Shown piece after piece: positions 32,566 to 41,898 of a stretch of 64,000 nt of DNA; within the stretch, counting starts at the first letter, position 1; each line of letters starts with the position of its first letter. The DNA is from Hirsutella rhossiliensis (taxonomy: Eukaryota; Ascomycota; Sordariomycetes; Hypocreales; Ophiocordycipitaceae): contig NW_025408667.1 of assembly GCF_020360975.1 (NCBI RefSeq), positions 7,502,001-7,566,000 on the forward strand, read 5' to 3'. The translations under genes were made by a program, and so were the position numbers. Below the pieces are notes generated by a model. It worked only from the letters and a program-made list of their open reading frames with translations. It did not search any database and was not told the origin of the DNA.

Positions 32566-33840
32566 TTAAACGTGGCCCGAGCAGTTGAAGTCCTTGAGAG
32601 CCTCGGTGACGCGGGCGGACATTGTCTTTTCGCCCTCGCGGACCCAGACACGCGGCTATTGGTTCAAGGTCAGCTTCTTTTGCCCGTTTCCCGGCGGGGC
32701 CCCTCGATCTGCGCCTAGAGTTGCAGGCCACTTACGTCGAAGAACTTCTTGTTTGGCTTGTCATCGCCATCGGGGTTGCCCACAGACTTCATGAGGTAGT
32801 CCTTCTTGTTGAGCATGTAGTCGCGGATACCGCTCATGTAGGCGAACTGCATATCAGTGTCCATGTTAACCTTGACCACGCCGTGCCCGATGGCGTCGAG
32901 GTACTCCTGCTTGGAGGAGCCGGAGCCGCCGTGGAAGACGAAGAAGACGGGCTTGTCGTTCTTGGCGCCAATGGCCGACTTGACGTGGGCTTGATGCTTG
33001 CCGAGCAGCTCGGGGTGGAGGCGGACGTTGCCGGGCTTGTAGACGCCGTGGACGTTGCCGAAGCCGGCGGCAATAGAGAAGTAGGGCGAGATGGGAGACA
33101 AGGTGTTATAGATGTTGAGGATGTCCTCGGGCTGGGTGTAGAGCGAGTTGTTGTCGACGTCCTCGTTGTTGACACCATCCTCCTCGCCGCCGGTGATACC
33201 GATCTCCATCTCGAGCCACTGCTTCATGGGGGCGGCGCGCTTGAGGTACTTTGCGGTGGTCTGGATGTTCCAGTCGACGGGCTCCTCGGACAGGTCAATC
33301 ATATGGGAACTGTAGAGGGGCTCGCCGTTGGCCTTGAAGTAGGCCTCGTCGGCGTCGAGCATACCGTCGAGCCAGGGGAGAAGCTTCTTGGCGCAGTGGT
33401 CCGTGTGAAGGATGACGGGCACACCGTAGGCAGGGGCGATGGAGCGGATGTAGTGGGCACCAGCCACGGCGCCGGCGACGGAGGCGGCCTGGTCGGTGTT
33501 GCTGACGCCCTGCAATGCTCACTGTAAGCAGCGGTTGGAGCAAACAGCCGGTGGAGACTCGTACCTTGCCGGCAAAGTAGGCGGCGCCGCCCTGGGACAT
33601 TTGGAGGATGATGGGAGCCTTGGCATCGCGAGCAGCCTCGAGCGAGGCGACGACGGTGGACGAAGAGGTGACGTTCTGGAGCATGCGTTAGCTTGCCGAG
33701 TCGTGGCTGTTGGGTTGGACTCGGGTACGCACGATGGCAGGGACGGCAAACTGCTTCTCGCGGGCGTACTCGAATAGCCGGAGAACGTCGTCACCGACAA
33801 TGACGCCGGACTTGCGGCTCAGAACGTCTGTGAGGCCCAT
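32566..33840 (-). CDS. FBA1: Fructose-bisphosphate aldolase, class II
   Basis: Zinc-dependent glycolytic aldolase that interconverts fructose 1,6-bisphosphate with DHAP and glyceraldehyde 3-phosphate. Minus-strand exons 33840-33733, 33675-33565, 33509-32736 and 32655-32566 join to 360 residues, matching yeast Fba1. Visible class II text: PIILQMSQGGAAYFAGK, the zinc-binding HTDHCAKKLLPW, EMEIGITGGEEDGV, AAGFGNVHGVYKPGNVRLHP, VFHGGSGSSKQEY and VKVNMDTDMQFAY. The final small exon supplies PRVWVREGEKTMSARV and DFNCSGHV. All introns are GT-AG, 55-80 nt. Codon use is strongly GC-ending, as expected for a highly expressed gene. Confidence 0.97.
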
Positions 33841-34829
33841 GATTGCGGATCGAGGGGGTGCGCTTGCAGGTCTGGACTTGTTGGTGTCTTGTAAGTCTCA
33901 ATGCCTCGACTTGGGGGGGATGGCGGAGGGAAGTGCAGTTTGATTGCAGAGGAGGAGGGGGGAAAACGTCTGTGGAGAGGCCGAGAGTCGGCCAGTACGC
34001 AGGCGCGGGGCAGTTGGCTTATCGTTATCGGGCAACGACTCAGCACGGGGAGGGGTTTCAGCCTTGGTTGTTGCTGTGCTGAGCTTTGTCGAGGGGTTAA
34101 TGCCCTGTCTGCAATTGGATACGGGTCCGATGACGATGTGTCTGGGACAAGCACGGCAACGGCCACTGGCTTGTTTCTCCGCCACACATGCTGCTGTTCC
34201 ATCCGATCCGTTCGGCTTGCCTTTCCCACCCTCTTCCAACTGCAGCGGCGCCGGAAGCGAAGCGGGGCAGAGCTTGTAGGGAGCGGGCAAAGGCAGAGGG
34301 GGGCGAGGGCTCAACAAAACTTACCCGTTGGATGCGCAACGCTGTCGTGAGTTGGAGGACGACAGTGGAGGGGGGAAATGGGGATTCAATGAAGAGAGAT
34401 GAAGGCAGCAGAGAGGAAGCGGGGCCAAGCCTCGTCGTTTTCGTAACCGACGGAAAGATGCGGAACGGCAGCCATGCCATGTGATGAGTATGCGCTCGTT
34501 GCCACACGTCACTTTTTGCACGACTTGTGACATTACCCTAACTCTTGCTTCATGCCTCGCTTGTGCTGCTGGTCTATCTACCTACTCCAGATGGCCCAGA
34601 AATCACGAGAAGCAGTGACGGCGCCGGGGGACCTGCATGGACATGGGATCTTTCACCTCCCCTGACCCTCAACCGAGCGCCGATTGCTCAGTCGAGGAAT
34701 CGGGGCTACCCTCACGTCTGTTGCCGGTTCAAGCTGCAGGAGGGCAGCTCTGACCGCAGCTCTGACCGGCCGGACGCTGAAAGACTGAGTGGATGTTGTC
34801 GGACTGCTTAGTCATCGACTCAGTCTGGG
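33841..34829. other. Intergenic, FBA1 promoter side
   Basis: 989 bp from the FBA1 start to the MULE. Short ORFs only. The last eight bases, 34822-34829, are the left copy of the transposon target duplication. Confidence 0.5.
34822..34829. repeat. Left target-site duplication, AGTCTGGG
   Basis: Identical to 38074-38081; directly abuts the left TIR. Confidence 0.85.
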
Positions 34830-34900
34830 GGGAGCCAATAGAGGCGCGGACCCCCGCGCCTTTAAAGTCGGCGCGGACGTCCGCGCCTGTTATGTAAGCC
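34830..34900. repeat. Left terminal inverted repeat of the MULE
   Basis: 71 bp, identical to the reverse complement of 38003-38073. It contains the perfect 18-bp palindrome GGCGCGGACGTCCGCGCC (34870-34887) and the hairpin-forming GGCGCGGACCCCCGCGCC (34843-34860), separated by TTTAAAGTC. Confidence 0.9.
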
Positions 34901-35190
34901 CAGGCGGAAGATAGTCGGGCCGCCCCCTGACCTGTACTCTCCTTTTCTATTGCATGTGGCAAACTGTCGCACAGAGAGCCAGCCTCATATAGCATACCAT
35001 CTGCGCTCAGAGTAGTTGTCCGCGGAAGCGATGCTATAATCCGCATATTAAGGTCGAGCGCCTGCATGCGTGGTGCTTGGACCCCATTGAGGCCAAAGCT
35101 CAAACGCAGGCTGCATTAAACCTCGCAGGCGGCCTCGGTTACAAGGGTTCTGCACCACGTCCACAAAGCAGGAGTTTCCTTTCCTTTGTG

Positions 35191-35197
35191 TATAAAG
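35191..35197 (+). promoter_or_regulatory. Possible TATA box of the MULE transposase gene
   Basis: TATAAAG lies about 50 bp upstream of the first in-frame ATG at 35247. Confidence 0.4.
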
Positions 35198-35246
35198 AGC
35201 TGCTCACTGTCGTGCACTACAGCTAGCTCTTCAAGATAATTCCAAT

Positions 35247-37705
35247 ATGGGGCTTACTGAATTCCCTGACGATTGCCTTCCTCCTGAGGGCCAGTTCGAC
35301 TCGCGAGAGTCTCTTCTTGCCTCAATTAATGCGTGGGCGGCTCCAGAGGCTATGCCTTCACCACAGGCAAGTCCACGAGAGACCCGCGGTCCGGAAGACG
35401 CACAGTCATATTTGCCTGCGATCGTGGAGGTAGACTTGGGGCTCATACAAGCAAGGACCAGAAGCCAGCTGATCGGCAACGGTCTACAAGCTCCCGTATC
35501 ACTGGATGCCAGTTTTCCATCAATGCGAAAGAGAGCCTTGATAAGTCGTACTGGTATGTCAGGCATCGCCCAGGCGAGGAGAAGTCGGTCCACAACCATG
35601 AGCCCAGTCTGCATATTACAGCACATCCAGCTCATCGTGCCCTCTCCTCAACTGACCAGTCAGCTATTGGGAACCTCTCAAGCGCTGGCATAGCACCAAA
35701 GGATATCCGGACATATATGCGCCAGAGCTCTCAGACTGCCCAAGGAGCGACACAGCAAGACATATATAACTGTATCGCACAGCGCAGACGAGAGCTCCTT
35801 GCTGGCCAGAGCACAATGCATGCCCTTGCCAATGAGCTTGACAACGAGGGGTTCCAGAGCCGCATACAGCTTGATCATGATGGCCGAGTCACAGCAGTCT
35901 TATTCGCACACCCAGCGTCTCTAGGATACCTCAACGCATACCCAGAATTACTACTGCTAGACTGCACATACAAGACGAACAAATATAAGATGCCACTGCT
36001 CGATATGATCGGCGTTGATGCCTGTCAGCGGTCATTCTGTATTGCCTTTGCCTTCCTCAGTGGTGAAGACGAAAATGACTATATCTGGGCACTGGACCAA
36101 CTCCAATCGATATACGAGTTATATGACATTCGCCAGCCATCGGTTATCCTGACAGATCGCTGCCTCGCCTGCATAAACGCAATTTCCGGTGCTTTCCTGC
36201 GTCCAAGTCTCTGCTTTGCATCTGGCATGCGAATAAGGCGGTGCTTAGCTATTGCAAACCAGCTTTCGACCGTGACGATGAGGACTCTAATAGTGATGAG
36301 AGGTGGGCTGAGTTCTTTGGGTATTGGCACTCAATCGTGGGCTCGAAAGATGAGGAGACATTTGATCAACAAGTTGAAGAGCTCGAGAAGCGCTTTGTGC
36401 CACGATACGTCAAGGAGGTTAGCTACATACGGAAACCTGGTTGGACCCGTATAAGGAAAAGCTCGTCAAGGCCTGGGTCGATCAATATGCTCACTTCGGC
36501 AATGTGGCTACTTCCCGGGTGGAAGGCATCCACGCATTATTGAAGAGTCACCTTAAGAAGTCAACATTAGACCTCTTCGAGGCAACGAGGGCAATCAAGC
36601 AAGCTCTCCTCAACCAACTGGCCGAGCTACAAGCCAACCAAGCCAGGCAGCATATACGGATGCCAATTGAGCTCTCTGGAACCGTATATAGCACGGTACG
36701 TGGCTGGGTATCACACGAAGCCTTGCGACAGGTTGCAAAGCAACACAAGCGCCTCAACGAGAAAAACACCCCATCTTGCACAGGCAGCTTCACCAAGTCT
36801 CGCGGTCTCCCTTGTGCGCACGCATTACAGTCTCTCATAGTGGAAGATCTGCCCCTCCGGCTACAACATTTTCATACACATTGGCGCCTTCGACGGGATA
36901 ACAAAGAGATTGGTCAGGTCCTCATAGAGCCTCGTCGGCGACTAGACCAACTTGTCGCCGCATCAAGGATATCACAGTCATCCACACAGCGCGAGCCAAG
37001 TGCATTTGAAGCCATAGAGTCAGATCTACGGCCAAAGGCGCCGCCTACATGCAGCAAATGCCACCAGCAAGGGCACATCATGACATCTCGCAATTGTCCT
37101 TTACGCTATAGCGACATACTGCAGCGGGCAGAGGCACGGGCGGCACAGACTGCAGAGACTGCAGCAATTGCAGGGACTGCACAGACTGCACAGACTGTAC
37201 AGACGGTAGCAGTTCCAGAGACTGCGCAGACTGCAGCAGTCATGGAGAAAATGACAGTTGCAGTCACTACGGTCTCTACAGTCTCTACAGCAATTGCAGA
37301 GACTACAGAGACTACAGAGAATCTATTATATGATGACCCACGAGCCATCTATCAGAGGTATGTCAGGAAAGAGACTCTTGGTATAGAGCACAGCCTCGCG
37401 GCAGTCTCAAGACCAACCAGGCATACCGAAAGGCAATGGGCTTGCCATTGCGCTACAGCAAGACTGAATATGACTGGTGCCTCGACTGGAAGCAAATGTC
37501 AAGGAGCTGCGGCTCGAGGCAATGGACCAAGGTAGAGATGATGGCATACCTTGATTGGGATAAGGCAGAAGAAGAGCGATTAGATGCCCGGGTGGCCGAG
37601 GAAATTCAGGTGCAGCCTTTCTCACGAGAAAGAGGTACTGCAGGTATATGGGCTGACTGCGAGAGAGACTCAGAGGAACAGCAGGCATTTTATTCACATA
37701 TATAA
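35247..37705 (+). pseudogene. MULE transposase, broken by four apparent -1 frameshifts
   Basis: Coding similarity steps through all three plus frames: 35247 to about 35345, then to about 36195, then to about 36430, then to about 37405, then to the stop before 37706. Each step equals loss of one base. Visible parts in order: a FAR1-like zinc-binding region (RRTVIFACDRGG, SSRITGCQFSINA), the DDE core (LLLLDCTYKTNKYKMPL, PSVILTDRCLACINA), a helical segment with SRVEGIHALLKSHLKKSTLD, a SWIM-type finger (CTGSFTKSRGLPCAHAL) and a CCHC knuckle (CSKCHQQGHIMTSRNC). A Thr/Ala-rich repetitive tract (about 37138-37320) precedes the C-terminal part. Either the copy is inactive or the assembly has indels; no repaired reading is offered. 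Confidence 0.85.
37138..37320 (+). repeat. Imperfect CAGACTG/CAGAGACT tandem tract inside the transposase
   Basis: Irregular repeats of GCAGAGACT, GCACAGACT and similar units encode a Thr/Ala/Val-rich stretch. It may be a linker that varies between element copies. Confidence 0.6.
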
Positions 37706-38002
37706 GTGGTGATGATGCCGGCGATGCGAAAATGTGAGGCAGATCGTGAGATCACCGACATGCACCGGCGTGTAGCACTGTAGCTGGCCAATTTTAAGGC
37801 GGTGAACTTCCGCGCACCCTCCTTGCCACGCAACAGCGGCGCCCTTTGCGTCACGTCAATCTACCAAATAGGAAGGCTATGGGTTCGAACCCTAAGGGAT
37901 ATCCTCCTTTGCAATTAATTGAAGCTATATGTATGCAGCAAGCATGCTGTATCGGTGAGGCCGACTGCGAGCGCAGTTGGCGGCGGCCCAAATGGCCTGC
38001 CA

Positions 38003-38073
38003 GGCTTACATAACAGGCGCGGACGTCCGCGCCGACTTTAAAGGCGCGGGGGTCCGCGCCTCTATTGGCTCCC
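38003..38073. repeat. Right terminal inverted repeat of the MULE
   Basis: 71 bp; the exact inverted copy of 34830-34900. Confidence 0.9.
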
Positions 38074-38081
38074 AGTCTGGG
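38074..38081. repeat. Right target-site duplication, AGTCTGGG
   Basis: Identical to 34822-34829; 62 bp before the BCS1 ATG. Confidence 0.85.
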
Positions 38082-38143
38082 CCGGCAAAACGGCGAAACA
38101 AGCCTTGCGACAGCTCTCGCTCAAATGTCCCACGAGATTCGGA

Positions 38144-39544
38144 ATGTCGACCCCCTCTCCTCCAAGCTCCCTCTTCAGCCTCGACGCCCTCTTTGACAAT
38201 CCTCTTTTCGCCGGAGGCATCGGCCTCGCCTCCCTCGGTGCCGCCGCCGCATTCGCCCGCAAAGGCGCCATTGTCGCCCTCGGAGCTGCTCGCCGCCGCC
38301 TCCTGGTCAATGTCGAGATCAGCAAGCAAGATGCCGCGTATCCTTGGATCCTAACATGGCTTTCGCAGCCGCGCGACACGCCGGGCCTCATCGCCTCCCG
38401 ACTCACCCGCATCCACAATCTCTCCGTCACAACCACGACGAGCTCGCGGGGGTCGGGCGTGCAAGGGCCGACCAGGGCGCACTTCTTCCTCCAGCCCGGC
38501 TATGGGCGCCACATTGTCAAGTTCGGCAACGCCTACATTGCCGTCAACAGGGAAAAGCACAGCACGGCCAACATGAACACGGGAGAGCCGCACGAAATCG
38601 TGCAGCTGACCACGCTGTGGGCTCATCGCCATGCCTTTGAAGCCATCTTCGGAGAGGCGCACCGGCTGGCTGCCAAGGCACACCAAGGCAAGACAGTCGT
38701 CTACTCTGCCCGTGGCATGGAATGGGCACCCCTTGGCGACCCGAGAAAGAAGCGACCACTCGGCTCCGTCATCTTAGACGAGGGCGTCAAGGAGAGCATC
38801 GTTGGCGACGTCAAGGATTTTTTATCCAAACAGCAATGGTACGTCGACCGGGGCATTCCGTATCGAAGGGGCTATCTGCTGTTTGGACCCCCGGGAAGTG
38901 GAAAGAGTTCCTTCATCCAGGCGCTGGCTGGAGAGCTGGATTTCAGCGTGGCCATGATCAACCTCAGCGAAATGGGCATGACGGACGACAAGCTGGCCTA
39001 CCTCCTGACAAAACTGCCCAAGAGAAGCTTGTTGCTGCTCGAAGATGCGGATGCGGCCTTTGTCAATCGCCGCCAGCGTGATGCCGACGGCTATTCCGGC
39101 GCCAGCGTCACGTTCTCGGGCCTCCTCAACGCTCTGGACGGCGTCGCCGCCGGCGAGGAGCGCATCGCCTTTTTGACCACCAACCACGTCGATCGCCTAG
39201 ATCCGGCGCTGATACGGCCCGGCCGAGTCGACATGATGCTTCGGATCGGCGATGCAACGAGATTCCAGGCAGCGCGCATGTGGGATCGCTTCTACAGTGA
39301 GGTGGACGAAAACGGGCATGGAAGGGAGCGCTTCCTGCGACGGCTCGATGATCTGGGCCTGTTTGGCGAGTACAGCGGACGCAAGCCCTCCAATCGACAT
39401 ACCAGCACTGCGGCGATCCAGGGGCTTTTCCTGTTCAACAAGGACGACATGCAGGGAGCCATTGACATGGCTGAAGGGTTGATTCCAAGGAAATTTGACG
39501 CCGAGGCTCGGAACCAAGATGAGACGACAAAGACACCCAGGTGA
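38144..39544 (+). CDS. BCS1: BCS1-type mitochondrial AAA ATPase
   Basis: Inner-membrane AAA protein; yeast Bcs1 translocates the folded Rieske protein into complex III. One exon, 466 residues. The N-terminus has a hydrophobic segment (GGIGLASLGAAAAFARKGAI) followed by the BCS1-specific domain (HFFLQPGYGRHIVKFGNAYI, SARGMEWAPLGDPRKKRPLG). The AAA module has Walker A GPPGSGKSSF near residue 247, Walker B LLLLEDADAAF near 297, FSGLLNALDGVA and the arginine-finger region ALIRPGRVDMM. The start at 38144 gives the expected N-terminus. The MULE insertion has placed a transposon end 62 bp upstream, so the native promoter is displaced by 3.2 kb. It may be the orthologue or one of the BCS1-like paralogues common in fungi. 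Confidence 0.9.
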   Translation: MSTPSPPSSLFSLDALFDNPLFAGGIGLASLGAAAAFARKGAIVALGAARRRLLVNVEISKQDAAYPWILTWLSQPRDTPGLIASRLTRIHNLSVTTTTSSRGSGVQGPTRAHFFLQPGYGRHIVKFGNAYIAVNREKHSTANMNTGEPHEIVQLTTLWAHRHAFEAIFGEAHRLAAKAHQGKTVVYSARGMEWAPLGDPRKKRPLGSVILDEGVKESIVGDVKDFLSKQQWYVDRGIPYRRGYLLFGPPGSGKSSFIQALAGELDFSVAMINLSEMGMTDDKLAYLLTKLPKRSLLLLEDADAAFVNRRQRDADGYSGASVTFSGLLNALDGVAAGEERIAFLTTNHVDRLDPALIRPGRVDMMLRIGDATRFQAARMWDRFYSEVDENGHGRERFLRRLDDLGLFGEYSGRKPSNRHTSTAAIQGLFLFNKDDMQGAIDMAEGLIPRKFDAEARNQDETTKTPR

Positions 39545-40920
39545 TGAATTGGTTCCCAACGTTTACGTACACTGTGCTTTTAACGCTCAAATATACCCTT
39601 GTTTTGGCCGCCGACATACGACTGCCTCTACCTCTCGCCCTTGGCGCTCCCTCTCAAGCTCTTGCCACGCATCGCGGACGGCTTCACCCGCGGAAGGAAA
39701 TGCATATCTCGATTCGAACCAATTGCCGGACAGGATTCCCTCGACTTGGTTTGGCATGCATCGAGCGAAGCACACAGGTGTCAACGATAAAGCATACTCA
39801 TGTTTTGGAATACCGAACAGTCAACAGGTGATTCGTCTACTCACGGGTATTTCTACTGGTGCCTCCCGACCTGAGCCTCACCATGGTTTCGAGTTTGTGT
39901 GGATGGTGATTGCTGAAAGGAACGCTATCGCCTGACATCCATCGAGAAACAAGCATTGAGATTGTGCCGGGAGTCGTACGTGCTCGCGACTTCTGATATC
40001 TCTTCTATGGGTTCCCTCTGGGCCTGGCAGTGGCGAATATGGCGTTGGCTCCCCGTCGCCTTCCCCATGCTCAGCGAGGAGAGGACCAGGCGGCGTGATG
40101 AATCTGAAGGGCGGGAGTGAGGATAGAGGAGCTTGACCAGTCGCGATCAAACTGGCAATACCTCTTGACCAGGCAGAAGTGAAACACTCCAACAGACGCG
40201 ATACTGGTGCGGATTGTAGCAAATTCCCTTGTCTGCTCTGTCTGACAGAATCAAATCCGTCTCTAGAGGATGACATTTTCGCTCCCCAGGGACGTTTTCG
40301 CTTCCCAGGAGGTGCTGGGGCCAGGAGGTGCTGGGGCCAGGAGGCGCTCTGGTTGCGATGGAGTTGCTGGACCGGGAAGGTCCGTAAGGGAGTTGAAAAG
40401 GAGACTTGAGGCGTAACTCCCCGTGGGAGTCGGGACTCGAACAATTGGGAAGGCAAGCGAGGGTCTTGACCACTTGGGTGTACAGGGACAGGGTACCTTT
40501 TTGAGTGACCTACCGACCATCAGGTGCCCAGTGCTTTTCTTGTCTTTCTCTGAGGCTTGAAGTTTACTTGCTGTGACGTTTTTTGGCGCACGACAGGGGG
40601 AACCCTACGAGAGAGGCATACTCATGCGATGTACTGTACGTCGGTTGACGATGGAGATTGCCTGGCAGCTGCCGATACTCACGTGACTGGACGTACTGAC
40701 GGTTATAAGTTCACAGTGGACTGGAGTCACTGGACGGTAAAACGCTCTCAAAGCCTCCCTCTACACTTGCAACACTCGAGAATGCCCGGGTTTCGGCTTC
40801 TACAGACACGCGTAGGAGGCATTTGACGCTCTGTTGTCGCCATTCGAGGCCGGGGTGATTGGCGTAAAATGCGGCCATCTTTTGGATAGCTGTCGGGTCC
40901 TCGGCCCTCCTTTGGCCGCA
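39545..40920. other. Intergenic, no gene seen
   Basis: 1.38 kb between BCS1 and the PARG-like gene. Holds a three-unit 16-bp tandem repeat (40305-40352) and a small perfect hairpin (40416-40430). No coding family recognised. Confidence 0.45.
40305..40352. repeat. 16-bp tandem repeat, three units
   Basis: Two exact copies of CCAGGAGGTGCTGGGG (40305-40320, 40321-40336) and a third with three mismatches (40337-40352). Confidence 0.8.
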
Positions 40921-41898
40921 ATGCCCAAATATCCAACTTCAACATTTTCAACTTTAGTCGCAAGATACTGCAACCTGACTCGCGCCAGCAAACACAATCG
41001 CGAGCTCACTGGACTAGAAATCATGAATGATACCCGGATCACGCCCGGGTCTTCGCATCGGCATGCGGACAACACGCGTCGGAACCAAGAGCTCGCCGCC
41101 ACGGCCAGAGAGACCAGCACTGTCCTTCCAGGCATCCTCGAGCAGCTTCCAAATCTCCAGCCCGCACACTCTGAAGCGCTTTCATTGGACACCTTGGCGC
41201 CGCTCGACGCCTCCGAGTGCCCCAAGCGGACTCCGACGGCCATCCGAGTGGTAAACAGCGACACGCTCAACGCAGCTATCGAGCTGTCGGCTGCTGGCCG
41301 CGTCGCCGTCCTGAACATGGCCAGCCACGTGAACCCCGGCGGCGGCTGGCTCAAGGGCGCGCGCGCGCAGGAAGAGGCCCTCTGCTACCGCAGCTCGCTG
41401 TCGCTGTCGCTGCACCGTCGGTACTACCCCTTCAAGCAGCGCACAGGCGTCTACACGCGCGACGTCGTCGTCATCCGCGGCGACATGGCAACCGGCCACC
41501 GGCTGCTCGTCCCGGGTGTGAGCCCACAGGACCTTCCCGTGGTGAGCGTCCTGAGCGTGGCGGCGCTGCGGAATCCAGAGACGCGCCGGAGCCGGGACGG
41601 GGCATCGGAGAGGCTTGTGTACGCGGACACAGCGTCGAGGAGCCTCACCAAGGACAAGATGAGACTGTGTCTGCGGATGGCGGCGCGGCGGCACCACGGG
41701 CTGCTGGTGCTGGGGGCGCTGGGGTGCGGCGCGTTCAAGAACCCGGCCGGCGAGGTTGCCACGTGCTGGCTAGAGGTTTTCCGCGAGGCCGAGTTCCAGG
41801 GCGGCTGGTGGGACGAGGTCTGGTTCGCCGTCTACGACACAGGGGGCGAGGGCAATTTCCACGTCTTTGAGCGAGTGCTCGGGGGTGTCGAGGTGTGA
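40921..41898 (+). CDS. Microbial-type poly(ADP-ribose) glycohydrolase-like protein (TIGR02452/DUF2263)
   Basis: About 325 residues from the ATG at 40921; an internal ATG at 41023 is an alternative, since family similarity starts near ELAATARETSTVLPGILE. The macrodomain-like PARG core shows VAVLNMASHVNPGGGWLKGA directly followed by RAQEEALCYRSSL, the GGG plus QEE arrangement typical of bacterial and fungal PARG. Further family text: GVYTRDVVVIRGD, RLCLRMAARRHHGLLVLGAL and GCGAFKNPAGEVATCW, and a C-terminal WFAVYDTGGEGNFHVFERVL. The family removes poly(ADP-ribose) from proteins; the fungal substrate is not established. No intron. It stands alone between MULE/BCS1 and the methyltransferase pair. 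Confidence 0.85.
   Translation: MPKYPTSTFSTLVARYCNLTRASKHNRELTGLEIMNDTRITPGSSHRHADNTRRNQELAATARETSTVLPGILEQLPNLQPAHSEALSLDTLAPLDASECPKRTPTAIRVVNSDTLNAAIELSAAGRVAVLNMASHVNPGGGWLKGARAQEEALCYRSSLSLSLHRRYYPFKQRTGVYTRDVVVIRGDMATGHRLLVPGVSPQDLPVVSVLSVAALRNPETRRSRDGASERLVYADTASRSLTKDKMRLCLRMAARRHHGLLVLGALGCGAFKNPAGEVATCWLEVFREAEFQGGWWDEVWFAVYDTGGEGNFHVFERVLGGVEV

Larger units (their letters stand above)
34830..38073 (+). mobile_element. Mutator-like (MULE) DNA transposon, full length with identical TIRs
   Basis: The element spans 3,244 bp. The left end (34830-34900) and the reverse complement of the right end (38003-38073) are identical over 71 bp. The flanking bases AGTCTGGG (34822-34829 and 38074-38081) form a perfect 8-bp direct repeat, as a target-site duplication should. 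Inside is one transposase-like coding region with FAR1/MULE features, broken by apparent single-base deletions. Identical TIRs argue for recent transposition. MULE assignment rests on the protein; 8-bp duplications are within the known MULE range (about 8-11) but are also seen with hAT elements. It lies 62 bp upstream of the BCS1 start codon. Confidence 0.9.

Noticed and set aside
32622..33527. 301-aa plus-strand ORF opposite the aldolase gene
   Set aside because: Antisense shadow of FBA1; the Val/Leu/Gly-rich translation has no family sense while the minus strand is unmistakable aldolase.
35247..35693. Reading the MULE frame switches as spliced introns
   Set aside because: The switches occur within conserved text, with no GT-AG pair and no missing or extra sequence beyond one base.
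39708..39722. Second B-box-like match, GGTTCGAATCG on the minus strand
   Set aside because: No stem pairing and no acceptor stem; chance match.
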